Shown here: positions 63,322-64,000 of the stretch, one piece after another
Position numbering within the stretch: the stretch's first letter is position 1
Layout of the letters: each line of letters starts with the position of its first letter
Origin: Erythrobacter insulae
GTDB taxonomy: Bacteria; Pseudomonadota; Alphaproteobacteria; Sphingomonadales; Sphingomonadaceae
DNA length: 64,000 nucleotides
Assembly (NCBI RefSeq): GCF_007004095.1
Contig: NZ_VHJK01000001.1
Coordinates: 934,501 to 998,500 of the forward strand
Reading direction: 5' to 3'
Notes under the pieces: model-generated
What the model saw: only the letters and a program-made list of their open reading frames with translations
What the model was told of the DNA's origin: nothing
The model's database searches: none
Program-made: the position numbers and the translations under genes

Positions 63322-64000
63322 CTAATAAGCGTTGTCGTGGCGTAATACCCAAATGGTCTTGTAGATAATCTCTAAGTCGCGGCGGATCGTCCACCCGGCG
63401 ATATATTCCAGATCGGATTGCAGCCGGTCCGTCAGGTCTTTTTCATGCTCGGTCGCGCCTCTATGGCCGCGGATCTGCGCGAGGCCAGTCAGGCCGGGTT
63501 TAAGGCTGTGCCGCTGCCAATATTGGCCATCGACTTCCCAAAAGAACTTGTTGTTCGCGCGGCTGCCCAAAGCATGCGGGCGAGGCCCGACAAGTGACAT
63601 TTCCCCGCGCAAAACATTGATCATCTGCGGCAGCTCATCAATGCTGGTCCGCCGGATGAATGATCCGATTTTCGTAATTCGCGCATCATCGCGCATCGTC
63701 GATTGATCGCCATCGGCATCCGACTGCGCGCTGCGCATGGAGCGGAATTTCAGCATATCGAAAAATTGGTTTCCGCGCCCCAAACGGCGTTGAATGAAAA
63801 GGACCGGACCGCGGTCTTCCAGTTTGATAATAACGGCCACCACCAGCAACACTGGCGCAAGCACAATCAAAGCGAGTCCGGCAACCGCGATATCAAAACC
63901 GCGTTTCATAATGCGGCCCCGCATACCCAACGGACCGGTCGAGACGACCTGTGTCGTGCGGCCAAGATCATCGTACCGGTGCACGCCCAAAACGCCCAGC
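63322..64000 (-). CDS. polyprenyl-phosphate sugar transferase (cut by right edge)
   Basis: C-terminal part of a membrane-bound initiating glycosyl-1-phosphate transferase, which attaches the first sugar of a surface polysaccharide to undecaprenyl phosphate. Visible are the membrane helix IAVAGLALIVLAPVLLVVAVIIKLEDRG and the catalytic motifs KFRSMR, RTSIDELPQ and VGPRPHA. The frame is open to the window end, so the N-terminal part is missing. It is consistent with the polysaccharide genes near 47-49 kb. Confidence 0.93.
   Translation of the reverse strand, partial: LGVLGVHRYDDLGRTTQVVSTGPLGMRGRIMKRGFDIAVAGLALIVLAPVLLVVAVIIKLEDRGPVLFIQRRLGRGNQFFDMLKFRSMRSAQSDADGDQSTMRDDARITKIGSFIRRTSIDELPQMINVLRGEMSLVGPRPHALGSRANNKFFWEVDGQYWQRHSLKPGLTGLAQIRGHRGATEHEKDLTDRLQSDLEYIAGWTIRRDLEIIYKTIWVLRHDNAY

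Overview
The window is a dense chromosomal stretch from an alphaproteobacterium, with estimated GC near 60% and many ATGA or TGATG stop/start overlaps. The gene content suggests Sphingomonadales, probably Erythrobacteraceae: a GTP cyclohydrolase II with a short N-terminal extension, exosortase-A-associated glycosylation genes, an M13 peptidase, oligopeptidase B, an intracellular PHA depolymerase and several acyl-CoA operons. This placement is inferred from content and was not tested by any search. I see no rRNA, tRNA, CRISPR array, prophage or insertion sequence. Both edges cut genes: ftsK on the left and a sugar transferase on the right.

Layout. 1-4.5 kb: the end of ftsK, then an overlapping trio (outer-membrane-like barrel, 7TM protein of the inactive-transglutaminase class, RimK-like ATP-grasp ligase). 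4.5-7.0 kb (minus): a phosphate-type porin and an orphan PstS lipoprotein. 7.1-12.5 kb: thioesterase and oligopeptidase B, an aminopeptidase P, and a VOC/cupin pair. 12.8-15.8 kb: a six-EF-hand exported protein, then an OmpR-type two-component system. 15.9-20.9 kb: a HerA-like ATPase, pabB-pabC fusion, RluA-type pseudouridine synthase, arfB and rpmG. 21.0-25.8 kb: lolA, a candidate small RNA with a strong terminator, alkaline phosphatase (minus), then xth-ribA-GNAT. 25.8-27.6 kb: a beta-helix protein, a 15-bp minisatellite and two small lipoproteins. 27.6-32.2 kb: an acyl-CoA dehydrogenase / CoA-transferase / thiolase / hotdog hydratase operon. 32.2-34.2 kb (minus): PPK2, an SPFH protein and a ribbon-helix-helix protein. 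34.2-42.0 kb: phhA, a small membrane protein, uppP, an M13 peptidase, an ABC exporter and a PHA depolymerase. 42.0-46.5 kb (minus): a lower-GC beta-helix protein, DUF4126, thiolase and MaoC hydratase. 46.6-50.8 kb: exosortase-A-associated ligase and glycosyltransferase with two uncharacterised membrane proteins. 51.1-57.2 kb: gltBD. 57.4-64 kb: OprB-type porin, PD40 propeller, Lrp regulator, DksA-like protein, ung, RNase D, lptC-lptA and the partial sugar transferase.

Several groups probably work together. The porin, PstS and alkaline phosphatase fit phosphate acquisition, and similar CGTCATA-type motifs precede pstS and phoA. The 27.6-32.2 kb operon contains four successive kinds of acyl-CoA enzyme. 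The lptC-lptA pair and lolA serve the outer membrane. The ligase and glycosyltransferase near 47-49 kb, and perhaps the right-edge sugar transferase, belong to surface polysaccharide synthesis.

The items most worth checking are the atypical trio at 1.5-4.5 kb, the candidate sRNA at 21.75-21.87 kb, the apparent CTG start of ribA, the SPFH/RHH pair with its palindrome, apparently leaderless phhA and lrp starts with inverted repeats, and the lower-GC beta-helix gene. Most functional calls rest on motifs recognised by eye.
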